A stretch of DNA of 64,000 bases from Pigmentiphaga litoralis (GCF_014651835.1 NZ_BMXQ01000001.1:1812801-1876800), one strand, 5' to 3'; shown: positions 54,280 to 62,372, counted from the stretch's first letter. Notes: a model not told the origin generated them from the sequence alone. Numbers and translations are program-made.

Positions 54280-54536
54280 CAGTGATCGTCGGTGGGCTCA
54301 ACCACGATCGTGACCACGCCTTGCACCTCACGCCGCAACACCTCGGACCGAGTCCGGTCCAATTGCACCTGTCCGTCAGGGCCAAGGTCTGCGGCTATGA
54401 CGAAACCCGCATCCGTGTCAGCGGTGAACGCCTTATCGATGCGGCATCCATCAACGTACACGACGGGCTTGCCCGTGACTCGCGCCTTCATCCAGGCTTC
54501 GTAGCCCTGATCGTTTGGATCAGTCGACATCCGCAT
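54279..54536 (-). CDS. Small phage hypothetical protein
   Basis: 85 aa from ATG 54536 (MRMSTDPNDQGYEAWM); ATG at 54530 also possible. Predicted alpha then beta: GKPVVYVDGCRIDKAFTADTDAGFV then EVQGVVTIVVEPTDDH. No family recognised; co-transcribed with HNH and terminase. Confidence 0.7.
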   Translation of the reverse strand: MRMSTDPNDQGYEAWMKARVTGKPVVYVDGCRIDKAFTADTDAGFVIAADLGPDGQVQLDRTRSEVLRREVQGVVTIVVEPTDDH

Positions 54537-54792
54537 TGCGGCTCCCCTGCGGCCTATGGTCGACCGCAACTGTCACGGTCACGCCATGCTGCATCCCGTT
54601 GATCGTTTCGAATGGCTCATCGAAGCAGCACTTCACCTTAGTCCCTGGTTGTGTGAGGTCCAGCCCCAGCTGCGCCGCGACGGCGGTCACCAGTACGTTC
54701 TCCAGGTCCAATCCGTAGAGCTTGGCCGTGTGCACCGTCTCGTAAACCATGTCGGTCTCGACCTTGATCGACACTGGTGATGGGCTGCGCAT
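54520..54792 (-). CDS. Small phage hypothetical protein, first gene of the late operon
   Basis: 90 aa from ATG 54792 with GGAGGC close upstream. VSIKVETDMVYETVHTAKLYGLDLENVLV then VKCCFDEPFETINGMQHG. Unknown function. Preceded, 12 bp upstream of its start, by a strong terminator-like hairpin. Confidence 0.7.
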   Translation of the reverse strand: MRSPSPVSIKVETDMVYETVHTAKLYGLDLENVLVTAVAAQLGLDLTQPGTKVKCCFDEPFETINGMQHGVTVTVAVDHRPQGSRNADVD

Positions 54793-54804
54793 CGCGCCTC
54801 CAAC

Positions 54805-54840
54805 AAAAAAGCCCCGATATGGGAATCCACATATCGGGGC
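54805..54840 (-). terminator. Strong hairpin with U-tract just before the late operon
   Basis: GCCCCGATATG (54811-54821) pairs perfectly with CATATCGGGGC (54830-54840), followed on the minus strand by T6 (54810-54805). It would stop transcripts entering the late genes unless they are antiterminated. Confidence 0.85.
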
Positions 54841-54942
54841 GGTCACTGAGGAAGACACCGGCAGTGCGAGGGTGAAAGTACCTATATCCAGAATTCTCAC
54901 GATCGGACCTAATCCTTTCTCATCCAAAAGAAGGAGCAGGAA

Positions 54943-55128
54943 ATGACCGGCAAGAAACCAGGTGAAATCGCGGACAAGTCAGGACAGTATGGAATTCAGG
55001 GCCCGAGAGGTGGAGATACTGGCAAGGAAAGAACCGTCACCAAAGGCGAGCCACTTCCACCGACACCAAAGCCCGGCCAGACCTACGTCTTGAACGACCC
55101 GACTAAAAACAAGAGCGGCGGTCGCTGA
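54943..55128 (+). CDS. YjzC-like small protein, prophage cassette gene
   Basis: 61 aa, on the strand opposite to its neighbours. AAGGAGCAGGAA just before ATG is a strong ribosome site. KPGEIADKSGQYGIQGPRGG and GEPLPPTPKPGQTYVLNDPT match the YjzC pattern of small, hydrophilic unknown proteins. Flanked by terminators on both sides, so an independent unit. Confidence 0.75.
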   Translation: MTGKKPGEIADKSGQYGIQGPRGGDTGKERTVTKGEPLPPTPKPGQTYVLNDPTKNKSGGR

Positions 55129-55152
55129 ACACGAGCGCCCCTGCCAGAAACG

Positions 55153-55185
55153 AAAAAGCCCGCCGTCGTGAGACATGCGGGCTTT
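55153..55185 (-). terminator. Terminator at the end of the replication/regulator operon
   Basis: AAAGCCCGC (55155-55163) pairs with GCGGGCTTT (55177-55185), with A-run giving T5 on the minus strand, about 50-80 bp beyond the stop of the HTH gene; usable by the plus-strand cassette too. Confidence 0.75.
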
Positions 55186-55236
55186 GGTCGTACTTATTTC
55201 AAGCTTGGCGAATTATGGCGAAACAACGTCCAAAAT

Positions 55237-55776
55237 TCAAGCATAAACAGAAGAGCTTTTTTCCAACAGGCCAGCCTCCCTCATTGGCTCTTCAAGTTGC
55301 TGCATGGCGGCGCGGCGTAAAGGAGCTATCTGTTCGCGCCAGAACCGCTCCCTCCGGCCCACGGTTTGCCGGGAGACGCCGAACCGGTCAGCAATATCTT
55401 CCAGCGCAGGCTTACGTCGGAACTGTCGCATCACCAGCATGTCTGCCAGCACACGCTCCTCGGCGCTCAGGCCGGGCACCAAGTCGTTGGCAACAGCCTG
55501 AATCGCCAGCGCACCGTCGATACGCGGGGAGTACTCGGCCAGGATGGCGCGCCACAGGTCAGGCCGTGACGCCAGCGTCCGCTCGGCGAACTTCAGGACC
55601 ATCACGGCTTGGGCATGCCAGTCGTGCGGTGTCAGGCCGGATGGCAGGCGGCGTATCTGCAACCCATACCGCTCCCGCAATGCTTCGACGATCAGTTGGG
55701 TAGCGTTCTTGGGCTCAATGGGCAGCTCGGTGATCGTGAACGCGACTGCAAGGGCTTCCTCGGGTGAATGGAACAT
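55237..55776 (-). CDS. HTH-domain protein, candidate late gene regulator
   Basis: 179 aa from ATG 55776 (overlaps the previous stop). C-terminal helix-turn-helix: PALEDIADRFGVSRQTVGRRERFWREQIAPLRR. N-terminal part helical, no named family. Last gene before the late operon, in the position where lambdoid phages carry Q or another late activator. Role inferred from place only. Confidence 0.65.
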   Translation of the reverse strand: MFHSPEEALAVAFTITELPIEPKNATQLIVEALRERYGLQIRRLPSGLTPHDWHAQAVMVLKFAERTLASRPDLWRAILAEYSPRIDGALAIQAVANDLVPGLSAEERVLADMLVMRQFRRKPALEDIADRFGVSRQTVGRRERFWREQIAPLRRAAMQQLEEPMREAGLLEKSSSVYA

Positions 55777-56213
55777 CAGAGCATGTCTCCTGCGCGGCTC
55801 GATATGGACATCAGCGGGGGCTGGTGCGCAGCTGCCCGGGCTTGATTGATGCGGAGCGCTTTCGGCGGTACCCATGGCCGCATCGGCGCGGTACCGGCCA
55901 CCTGGCGGACCATCGATTCGCTATAGCCCAGCGTCGCAGCGCCAGCCGCGGGTGTCTCGCTGCGATCAGGGCGAACGTTCAAAGGCGTGGCAACGCGTGG
56001 CGGTGGCAGCCTGAACACCGGCGCGGCGGCCGCCTGGACCGTCAAGCCGATGGTCGTGTACCAGCGGTCATAGGCCTGGCGCGGGCTGACGCCATTGCGG
56101 GTGATGCTGTTGCCGCTGCAGGACCAGACACCCTTCCGCTCCAGTTTGATATGGGGTTTCATCGCGACGGCGTGTCCGCCACGACGTTGTGCAACGCACG
56201 TAGGCGCTTCCAT
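55776..56213 (-). CDS. Phage hypothetical protein
   Basis: 145 aa from ATG 56213, overlapping the DUF1064 stop. The segment MKPHIKLERKGVWSCSGNS followed by SPRQAYDRWYTT recurs in small phage early proteins. The C-terminal half is basic and Pro-rich. No function known. Confidence 0.65.
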   Translation of the reverse strand: MEAPTCVAQRRGGHAVAMKPHIKLERKGVWSCSGNSITRNGVSPRQAYDRWYTTIGLTVQAAAAPVFRLPPPRVATPLNVRPDRSETPAAGAATLGYSESMVRQVAGTAPMRPWVPPKALRINQARAAAHQPPLMSISSRAGDML

Positions 56214-56650
56214 CAGAACTCCTCCAGTTTCCAGCCGCCGCCAAGCTTGGCCGGCAACTTGGTTGCTTTAATCATCGAGAACCAAGGAAGTGTCTCGGCG
56301 CATACCTTGATCTTCATCTGGCCCTTGTCGGTGGTGAACCCACCCTTCGTTTCATGGATAGCTACGCGCAGATCGGCATGAAGCACCAGGAAGTCGACCT
56401 CGTAGAACGTGTTGTCTGCGAGGCGGATTCGCATTGGGTGAAACTTCCAGTCGATCACCTCGCCGCGTTGCTTTTGCTGGTCCAGGTGACGCGAGTACGC
56501 TTCCTCCGTCTTGTTCATCTTGTTTTTGGGTAAGCGCCCCAAGGCCTGGAACTTTTTCATGGCTGCATCGGCGCGCAAAACCCTTGCGACGGCCTGGTTT
56601 GCTTGACGTGCCGCCAGCTGTTCCTCCGTCCATCTCAGCCCGTTCGTCAT
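56213..56650 (-). CDS. DUF1064 family nuclease-like protein
   Basis: 145 aa. NKTEEAYSRHLDQQKQRGEVIDWKFHP then FYEVDFLVLHADL and HETKGGF fit a PD-(D/E)XK nuclease core (Glu, Asp, ExK). DUF1064 proteins often replace RusA-type resolvases in phage early regions. Inference: recombination or replication intermediate processing. Confidence 0.8.
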   Translation of the reverse strand: MTNGLRWTEEQLAARQANQAVARVLRADAAMKKFQALGRLPKNKMNKTEEAYSRHLDQQKQRGEVIDWKFHPMRIRLADNTFYEVDFLVLHADLRVAIHETKGGFTTDKGQMKIKVCAETLPWFSMIKATKLPAKLGGGWKLEEF

Positions 56651-56786
56651 GTCGCTGTCCGGTCGGACAGAAACGTTGCAAGCAATTCAAGCCGGCGATA
56701 GAACACCGCAGGCAAAGACGCGATCCTCGACGCCAAGTCAGCAACGCCGTATAAACCTGCTGCACCCATCACGAAGTCACATCGAC

Positions 56787-57662
56787 ATGAACCTGTCCAC
56801 AGCACGCCGCTGGCTAATCGCATTTGGTCTTCCTTTTGGCCTCACCGTCTTGATCGCCTATCTTTGGTGGCTGCAGCAGGAAGGCTACGTATGCAGATAT
56901 CGCGAAGCAGCCCAGCAGAATCAGTGCACCTCCTATGGCTTCCTGCCGTTCTTGTTTGCGGCGGCTGACGTCTACAGTGCGACGATCCAAGCCATTGCTG
57001 CACTGTTGGTAGCCGCCTTCACGGCAATGCTTCTTTACTTCACTCACCGCCAGGTGCGGCTCGCCGACATGCAGATCTCCATCGCTGCCAAACAGGCCGA
57101 CTTGATGGCGGATCAGTCCAAGATCATGGACAAGACCTTGATGGAGACCGAGCGGGCAAATAAGGAGCAGGCCGAAACCACGCGGCAGCTGTTCATTTCC
57201 TCCAACGGCCCTCGTTTGATCATCCGGAAAGTCAGCAGCACCTGCTTTCCCACTGGCACGGTCGATATTCCCCCGATGATTTGCTTTAAAGTCAGGAATG
57301 ATGGCCTTTCGCCAGCCACTGTCGTCAGACATTGGGCTGCCTTCGCCACCATTGATGGAATGGAGCGTGTTTACGATTACTTGATCGACAAGCGCGTGCA
57401 CGACGGTATCGATTTCACGAGCATGAAAAACGCTCCGGGGATCGAGATCATCCCGGGATTTGAAGTCGATCTCTCGTCGACCGTGAAGGACGCCACGTTC
57501 ATCAACAACCCGACCGGCGAGACCATCGCCACCGCTGTGGTGGTGGGGGAGATCACCTTCAAGGACAAAAACGGCGTCACCCACACCAGAGGTTTCTGCC
57601 GCAGGTTCAACCCAGGAACTGCGCGGTTCGCACCCATGAGCGACCCCGATTACGAGTATTAG
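56787..57662 (+). CDS. Membrane-anchored hypothetical protein, opposite strand (candidate moron)
   Basis: 291 aa from ATG 56787 (MNLSTARRWL). Two transmembrane helices (about 12-30 and 60-82), then a coiled coil (LADMQISIAAKQADLMADQSK), then a C-terminal beta domain from about 150 (RPRLIIRKVSS / MICFKVRNDGLSPATVVRHW) resembling a mostly cytoplasmic sensor domain. On the plus strand within a minus-strand early operon, of lower GC, so likely a late acquisition. Function unknown. Confidence 0.75.
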   Translation: MNLSTARRWLIAFGLPFGLTVLIAYLWWLQQEGYVCRYREAAQQNQCTSYGFLPFLFAAADVYSATIQAIAALLVAAFTAMLLYFTHRQVRLADMQISIAAKQADLMADQSKIMDKTLMETERANKEQAETTRQLFISSNGPRLIIRKVSSTCFPTGTVDIPPMICFKVRNDGLSPATVVRHWAAFATIDGMERVYDYLIDKRVHDGIDFTSMKNAPGIEIIPGFEVDLSSTVKDATFINNPTGETIATAVVVGEITFKDKNGVTHTRGFCRRFNPGTARFAPMSDPDYEY

Positions 57663-57696
57663 GACCAGACATCCTGACAACGTCACAGCCACTGGT

Positions 57697-58458
57697 TTAC
57701 GCACAGTCAATCTCCCCGGCCGCGCGCAGGGCGCGCTCAGCCATCTGAACGCTGACCATGGGCGGGCGCTGCTTGCCAGCCCTGTCCGCCTCGATGATTT
57801 TGTGCGCCCACCGAAGGTCACGCCCGCCCACCTGCGCCGGCACCGACTTGATAGCGCCAGCCACCGCGGCATTCAGCTTCGCCAGTTGATCCCGTGCCTC
57901 GGCATCGGAAGTCGGCGACTGACCTGGTGCGGCCAGCGCCAGTACGGGCTCAGGCACGTCTGCCCACTTGCCCTTGCTCATGACGTCCCGCAAGGCATTC
58001 GACCACCGGCCCTTCAACCCGCTGTAGCCGGATGCAAGCATGTCGTGCTGCCCGATGCGAACCGCGGCCCAGTAAATGGCCGGATGTGGCCAGTTGCCGA
58101 TCTCGCCGCGCTGGCGGGCCTGCATGCCATCGACCGCGACATAGAAGGCCTGCTCTGGGTCAACAGGCGGGCGGCACAGCGCCAGGAACTCGGGCAGCGA
58201 TGGCGGCCACTCGCCCTTCATCCGATCCAGCGCCAGCGCAACCTCTTGCGGCTGGATGCCTTCGCGGATGAATGCCGCTTCCCACGTGGCCTTCCAGTTG
58301 TCGATGCTGTCGCTCGTGGTGAAGGCTGACCGGAACTTGCCCGGGTAGGATCCGTCAAGGCGGTTGAAAAGATGCGTCAGGGCGCTCTTGCCGTCGAGGG
58401 TTGGCCGTGGCCGCGCCCAGTCGCTGAGGCTAGACGTCGATTGTGCGATCTGCGTCAT
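57697..58458 (-). CDS. Replication protein P-like (helicase loader)
   Basis: 253 aa from ATG 58458, 7 nt after GGAGG. ALTHLFNRLDGSYPGKFRSAF and GIQPQEVALALDRMKGEWPPSLPEFLALC match lambda P-type proteins, which recruit host DnaB. Overlaps the O-like gene by 29 bp. Confidence 0.85.
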   Translation of the reverse strand: MTQIAQSTSSLSDWARPRPTLDGKSALTHLFNRLDGSYPGKFRSAFTTSDSIDNWKATWEAAFIREGIQPQEVALALDRMKGEWPPSLPEFLALCRPPVDPEQAFYVAVDGMQARQRGEIGNWPHPAIYWAAVRIGQHDMLASGYSGLKGRWSNALRDVMSKGKWADVPEPVLALAAPGQSPTSDAEARDQLAKLNAAVAGAIKSVPAQVGGRDLRWAHKIIEADRAGKQRPPMVSVQMAERALRAAGEIDCA

Positions 58459-59206
58459 CGGCATACCTCCGGTCACGTTCGTTGATGTGCGCCACCGGGT
58501 CGAAGCGCTTCGAGGTCTGGCGGGCAGCATTGCCACGCTCTGGCGCTACCAGGCCGGTCCAGCCTCGGGAGATGGTGTGCTCGATCACGTCGGCCGGTGA
58601 ATGGCCGGCCCGCATGAAGTCGGCCAGTTGCTTGATCTGCAGGCCGGCAGCAGTTTCCGTGATGGGCTTGCGGCGGTCCTTGCGATCCTTCGCCCAGGTC
58701 GTCCAGGCTTCGCGAGGTAGCCAGTCCGGCAATTCGATACCGGCTGCGTCGAATCCAGTGCGCGACTTCGCGCCTTGGGGTACTGACGATTCATTGATGG
58801 TTCTATGACGGTTATATGCGGGTGCAACGGGCTGCACCCTTTCCGGTCGTGGATTGCACCCTTTCGCGTCGTCGTTTGCACCCTTTGTGGCGTCAATTGC
58901 ACCGTTTTCGATGGGTGCAATATCTGCACCCTTTAACCATGCAGGGGAAATCCGATACTCGCGGTGCTGACCACGGCCACCGTTGCCGCTGTTCACCAGC
59001 ACCAGCCAGCCCGACTTCAGCATGCGGCTCAGCTGGTACTGCACCGACCGAACCGACTGCCGCGTCTTCAGCGCGAGCGCATCGACCGACGGGTACACCC
59101 GCGTGCCGTCGTCGCTCGCGTGGTCGGCCAGTGCAAGCGCCAGCAGCATCTCGCCGGCGGCGCCCGGGTACCGGTCGAAGACCATCGTCATGACCTTGAT
59201 GCTCAT
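58430..59206 (-). CDS. Replication initiator O-like protein
   Basis: 258 aa. N-terminal winged helix: LALADHASDDGTRVYPSVDALALKTRQSVRSVQYQLSRMLKSG, then NGGRGQHREYRISPAWL. The linker (about 85-140) is coded by DNA full of iterons; the C-terminal domain contains LPREAWTTWAKDRKD. Layout as lambda O: initiator with origin inside its own gene, partner P next. Confidence 0.85.
   Translation of the reverse strand: MSIKVMTMVFDRYPGAAGEMLLALALADHASDDGTRVYPSVDALALKTRQSVRSVQYQLSRMLKSGWLVLVNSGNGGRGQHREYRISPAWLKGADIAPIENGAIDATKGANDDAKGCNPRPERVQPVAPAYNRHRTINESSVPQGAKSRTGFDAAGIELPDWLPREAWTTWAKDRKDRRKPITETAAGLQIKQLADFMRAGHSPADVIEHTISRGWTGLVAPERGNAARQTSKRFDPVAHINERDRRYADDADRTIDV
58820..58934. repeat. Replication origin iterons (TGCACCCTTT) inside the O-like gene
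   Basis: Direct copies TGCACCCTTT at 58833, 58855, 58877 and 58925, a one-mismatch copy at 58898, and inverted GGGTGCA at 58820 and 58913. The direct copies are about 21-27 bp apart (two helical turns), as in iteron origins. Being within the initiator gene parallels lambda ori. Confidence 0.8.
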
Positions 59207-59207
59207 G

Positions 59208-59561
59208 TCAGGCAGCCAGGTCCATGCTCTGCGTCACGCCCGCAATGGAGACAGGCACGGCCGGTGGTGCCTTGGAGTCCAGCACCAAGTCGTAGCAGAT
59301 CGGTTTCACAGCGCCGCGAGTCTCCAGGTAGGCTGCGAAGTAGCGATCGCGGCGGATCAGGTCTTCGGCTTCCAGCGCCGTCAGCTTGGCGCGGACAGTG
59401 CGCTCGTGCAGGCCAGTGTCCTGAGCAAGGCGGGCAACAGTCGGATGGGCGCCACGGCCGTCCTGGCCTGCGTACCCGGCCAGCACCAGCAGGATGTGAC
59501 GGGCGGTCGGGTCGGTGACGGCTTGCTGGGACAGGGCCCAGGCTTGCGCTTGTGCGCTCAT
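59208..59561 (-). CDS. Winged HTH phage protein
   Basis: 117 aa from ATG 59561. ARHILLVLAGYAGQDGRGAHPTVARLAQDTGLHERTVRAKLTALEAEDLIRRD is a helix-turn-helix of the replication-associated kind. Same operon, just upstream of O; possibly a cofactor or regulator of replication. Confidence 0.75.
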   Translation of the reverse strand: MSAQAQAWALSQQAVTDPTARHILLVLAGYAGQDGRGAHPTVARLAQDTGLHERTVRAKLTALEAEDLIRRDRYFAAYLETRGAVKPICYDLVLDSKAPPAVPVSIAGVTQSMDLAA

Positions 59562-60028
59562 AGGTGATCCCCTCGAGGAACGATCTTGCTGATGGGAAGC
59601 GCGGACAAGGTCTTGCCCAGCGCAGTGAGTCTCTGGGCGCGCACAGGCTCCCAGGCGAAGTAGGCGGCGTCCCACGCCAGGGCTTTCTCGGTGCGGGTCA
59701 TGCGGTTGCCGCTGTCGATCTCGGCATGGCAGGCGTGACAGGCAGGCAGGCTGTAGCGGTCATGCGCCTTGATGCCCTTCCCTTTCCCGTGCACGGCCTG
59801 GTTGCTATGCGCGGGCACGACCGTGGCAGCACCAGCGCTGCCCAGGCACACGCTGTTGATGCGCAGGTAGCAGGCTTCGCCGCGGCAGACATCCAGCGCG
59901 ACCTGATCGCGGCCTGGGCGTGCCTTTGGCTTGCGGCGTGCTGTGATCTTCGGAGCGCCAGTCGGGCGGGCGATCGCCGTGCGCTTCATCGGCGTCTTGC
60001 GGGTCATGGGCGTGCGTTGCTTCAGCAT
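59558..60028 (-). CDS. YbcO-like nuclease (DUF1364)
   Basis: 156 aa from ATG 60028. CRGEACYLRINSVCLGS, VVPAHSNQAVHGKGKGIKAHDRYSLPACHACHAEID is the DUF1364/YbcO pattern of Cys- and His-rich metal nucleases of the nin region of lambdoid phages. Confidence 0.85.
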   Translation of the reverse strand: MLKQRTPMTRKTPMKRTAIARPTGAPKITARRKPKARPGRDQVALDVCRGEACYLRINSVCLGSAGAATVVPAHSNQAVHGKGKGIKAHDRYSLPACHACHAEIDSGNRMTRTEKALAWDAAYFAWEPVRAQRLTALGKTLSALPISKIVPRGDHL

Positions 60029-60219
60029 GTCGCGTCCAACGTGCGTTGCAGCGCGGACAGCTTGCTGTTGAAGTTGACCGCCCACACATGGTGGGCGTCG
60101 GACCCTTCAGGGAACGGGTTGGGCGTCGCCGGCGTGTAGGGCTCACCTTCCCAGTGACGAGCGATCGCAGCCTTTTCCGCTTCCTCAGCGATGGCGCAGC
60201 GTGATGCGAATATGTCCAT
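60022..60219 (-). CDS. Small phage hypothetical protein
   Basis: 65 aa from ATG 60219 (MDIFASRCAIAEEAEKAA). Acidic helical N-terminus. Overlaps the YbcO-like gene by 7 bp. No family recognised. Confidence 0.65.
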   Translation of the reverse strand: MDIFASRCAIAEEAEKAAIARHWEGEPYTPATPNPFPEGSDAHHVWAVNFNSKLSALQRTLDATC

Positions 60220-60221
60220 GC

Positions 60222-60524
60222 TTACCGCCCCGGGCCGCACTCGCCCATACCGGCGCGCGCGCAATGGCAGGCGGCACCGATCTGGCTGCCGTATGCGAGA
60301 TAGTCCATGTAGCGCTCGCTCGACACGACCAGCGACAGCACCTTGATGGCGGCGTCGATCTTGTCGATCGTCAGCCCCATCTGGCCGGATAAGAAGCGAC
60401 TCACCTGCGACTCATCCCAGCCCAGGGCGTCACGCACCTTCGCCTTCACGGATGGATCGACCAACGCTTCACGAAACGCACGCTCCATGCTGGGCTTGCG
60501 GACAACGTTCACCTGGGCATTCAT
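60222..60524 (-). CDS. cII: CII-like transcriptional regulator
   Basis: 100 aa. LGWDESQVSRFLSGQMGLTIDKIDAAIKVL is the CII helix-turn-helix pattern, and it lies after Cro and before the replication genes. In lambdoid phages CII activates repressor-establishment and integrase promoters. Confidence 0.85.
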   Translation of the reverse strand: MNAQVNVVRKPSMERAFREALVDPSVKAKVRDALGWDESQVSRFLSGQMGLTIDKIDAAIKVLSLVVSSERYMDYLAYGSQIGAACHCARAGMGECGPGR

Positions 60525-60628
60525 GCCTGTTCAACCTCAAGAAGGGACACACAAAAAGGATTGAGTGCGGTTGCACGCACACACGTAGAAACTGGGGGCT
60601 CACCACAACTCGGCATCTGCGAATTCAC

Positions 60629-60859
60629 ATGACCTTCGACACCCGCGACACTCCGCTTTCCGAAATGCTGGAAACCATCATGAGCATCACCCCCGCATCC
60701 GAAACCCGCCGCCTGCTGGAGCAGGCCCGCGCCATCGCAAACGATGTGCTTGGCGCTCCCAGCGAGGTCGCTGTCATCGCTGTGTTCCAGCGCCTGTGCG
60801 CCGAGACCGACATGGCAGGGCCAGACTTTCCCGAGGAAGGGATGCAGGCTCGGCACTGA
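60629..60859 (+). CDS. Small hypothetical protein between Cro and CII
   Basis: 76 aa, plus strand, against the operon direction. MTFDTRDTPLSEMLETIMSI and SEVAVIAVFQRLCAETD look protein-like with alpha-helical propensity; no ribosome site seen. Could be an antisense-located regulator or a chance ORF. Confidence 0.4.
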   Translation: MTFDTRDTPLSEMLETIMSITPASETRRLLEQARAIANDVLGAPSEVAVIAVFQRLCAETDMAGPDFPEEGMQARH

Positions 60860-60872
60860 GATGACTGAAACG

Positions 60873-61106
60873 TCACCCATGACTGACCTCCTTCAACTTG
60901 GAGCAGCGCTTGGCCTTGATCCTTGGGGAACCGCCGATCAACTCAGGCCTGAGGTGGCGGCGTGCGATTGCCGCAACAACGCGGTCCTCCAGCCGACGTG
61001 GCAGAGGGTCAGGCCACTGCCCATAGGCTTGCGGCGTGATGCCGATAGCTTCTGCAGCGGCGGAGGGCGTGCCTCCAAGGAGCTTGGTCGCGAGGGTCTT
61101 TTCCAT
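60873..61106 (-). CDS. cro: Cro-like repressor (YdaS/Cro family)
   Basis: 77 aa from ATG 61106. LATKLLGGTPSAAAEAIGITPQAYGQWPDPLPRRLEDRVVAAIARR is a Cro-type helix-turn-helix. Divergent from the CI gene across a 70-bp region with three symmetrical operator candidates. Confidence 0.85.
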   Translation of the reverse strand: MEKTLATKLLGGTPSAAAEAIGITPQAYGQWPDPLPRRLEDRVVAAIARRHLRPELIGGSPRIKAKRCSKLKEVSHG

Positions 61107-61113
61107 AGCCCAA

Positions 61114-61172
61114 TTAAAGCATTCTTTAAAATAAGAAGCAACCATGCTTTGTACAGTTGAAAGTAATCTTTC
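61114..61172. promoter_or_regulatory. OR-like operator region between cro and cI
   Basis: Three inverted repeats at regular spacing: TTAAAG-4-CTTTAA (61114-61129), AAGCA-4-TGCTT (61136-61149) and GAAAG-4-CTTTC (61159-61172), centres about 21-23 bp apart. The decamer AAGCATTCTT in the first recurs, inverted, at 62468 and 62491. Confidence 0.7.
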
Positions 61173-61176
61173 GTCC

Positions 61177-62052
61177 ATGAGCACAACCTATGGCGCACGC
61201 CTCGATACAGCCCTGCGGCTGGCAAAAACGGACAGGCAGACGCTTGCGGACCAGCTTGGCATTTCGGTCCAGGCCATCGGCCAGGTGATCGCCGGCAAGA
61301 CAAAGGCTCTGACAGCCGAAAACTCGGCGCAAGCAGCTCGGGTGCTCGGTGTGGACGGGTATTGGCTGGCGACTGGGGAGGGGGATGCCGGTGGCGCCAA
61401 GCCGGGCGCGGCTAAGGTTGCCGCGACCATCTGGCCATTCGCCAGGATCCGGGAGGCCGACGTGCTGGCACTCTCAGAAGGCGACCGCACCTTCGTAGAG
61501 GGGGCGATCGCTTTGGCAATAGCGCAGGCGGGCATGAACCTGACTGTTGCCCCGCCAGTCGCGGCGGAGCGAAACGACGAGCCAAGCGGCCACATTCGCC
61601 CCGCCTCAATCGAAGCAGCAAACGACCCCGACTACGTCGCGATCCGGAAAATGCAGATCAAGATTTCAGCAGGTGTTGCTGGGTATTCAATCGACCCAGA
61701 AGAGGACCAGGGCGGCGGTGGGATTGTGTTTCTGCCGCGCATCTGGGTCGAGCGTCGTCAGTTGCTGGCTCATGCCTTATTCGCAACGTCGACTCGCGGC
61801 ATGAGCATGTTCCCCCGGGTGCACGAGGGCGACACTGTCGTGGTCAACACTGCGGACTCGCGCCAGCGCAACGGTGAAGTCTTTGCGGTCAATCATGAAG
61901 GTGAGTTCACGATAAAGCGTTTGCTGCGGCGCGTGAACCACTGGTGGCTGTACTCTGACAACCCGGACCAGGCCAACTTCCCACCGGTCATGTGCACCGA
62001 GCGGACCCAGATGATCGGCAAGGTCGTGCTACTCCAAGCCGAGCAACTTTGA
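61177..62052 (+). CDS. cI: CI-like repressor, S24 self-cleaving
   Basis: 291 aa from ATG 61177. N-terminal HTH: TDRQTLADQLGISVQAIGQVIAGKTKAL. C-terminal S24 domain: catalytic Ser210 in TRGMSMFPRVHEGD and Lys247 in GEFTIKRLL. AG pairs for autocleavage lie at residues 165-169 (KISAGVAGY). RecA-stimulated cleavage would induce the phage. Confidence 0.92.
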   Translation: MSTTYGARLDTALRLAKTDRQTLADQLGISVQAIGQVIAGKTKALTAENSAQAARVLGVDGYWLATGEGDAGGAKPGAAKVAATIWPFARIREADVLALSEGDRTFVEGAIALAIAQAGMNLTVAPPVAAERNDEPSGHIRPASIEAANDPDYVAIRKMQIKISAGVAGYSIDPEEDQGGGGIVFLPRIWVERRQLLAHALFATSTRGMSMFPRVHEGDTVVVNTADSRQRNGEVFAVNHEGEFTIKRLLRRVNHWWLYSDNPDQANFPPVMCTERTQMIGKVVLLQAEQL

Positions 62053-62079
62053 TGCAGTCGTGATGAGATTGATCTGGCG

Positions 62080-62102
62080 ACCACCTTCAGGTGGTTTTTT
62101 TT
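62080..62102 (+). terminator. Intrinsic terminator of cI
   Basis: ACCACC-TTCA-GGTGGT followed by a long T-run, 28 bp after the cI stop. Confidence 0.9.
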
Positions 62103-62105
62103 CGT

Positions 62106-62372
62106 CTATTGCACCAGCCCGCAGACGATCTGGCGTGCCGCATAGTCGTCGTCCGATCTGAAGTAGGCTTGCCCTCCTGCGGCGAGGTGATGGACGATCT
62201 CTGACGACCATACGTGGCCGATCCGACGCCGGGGAGCCCCAGCAAGGGCATGCACCACTCCGCTCTCCAGCCGCAGCACGCCGCCATTCCTGGCCGCGAT
62301 CATGCCTTGGTCGTCCGCACCGTCGAGCGTTGCGATGAAAGGCTGCCAACTGTCTCTTAAGATACTGTTCAT
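62106..62372 (-). CDS. Hypothetical protein in the immunity region
   Basis: 88 aa. QPFIATLDGADDQGMIAARNGG start and IGHVWSSEIVHHLAAGGQAYF. Opposite to cI, no clear ribosome site. It starts about 100 bp from the second operator region, where a leftward lambda-type gene would be. No family known. Confidence 0.55.
   Translation of the reverse strand: MNSILRDSWQPFIATLDGADDQGMIAARNGGVLRLESGVVHALAGAPRRRIGHVWSSEIVHHLAAGGQAYFRSDDDYAARQIVCGLVQ

Noticed and set aside
60521-60880. 119-aa minus-strand ORF between cro and cII
   Set aside because: No ribosome site, Cys/His-rich low-complexity sequence; the plus-strand frame looks more protein-like, though also uncertain.
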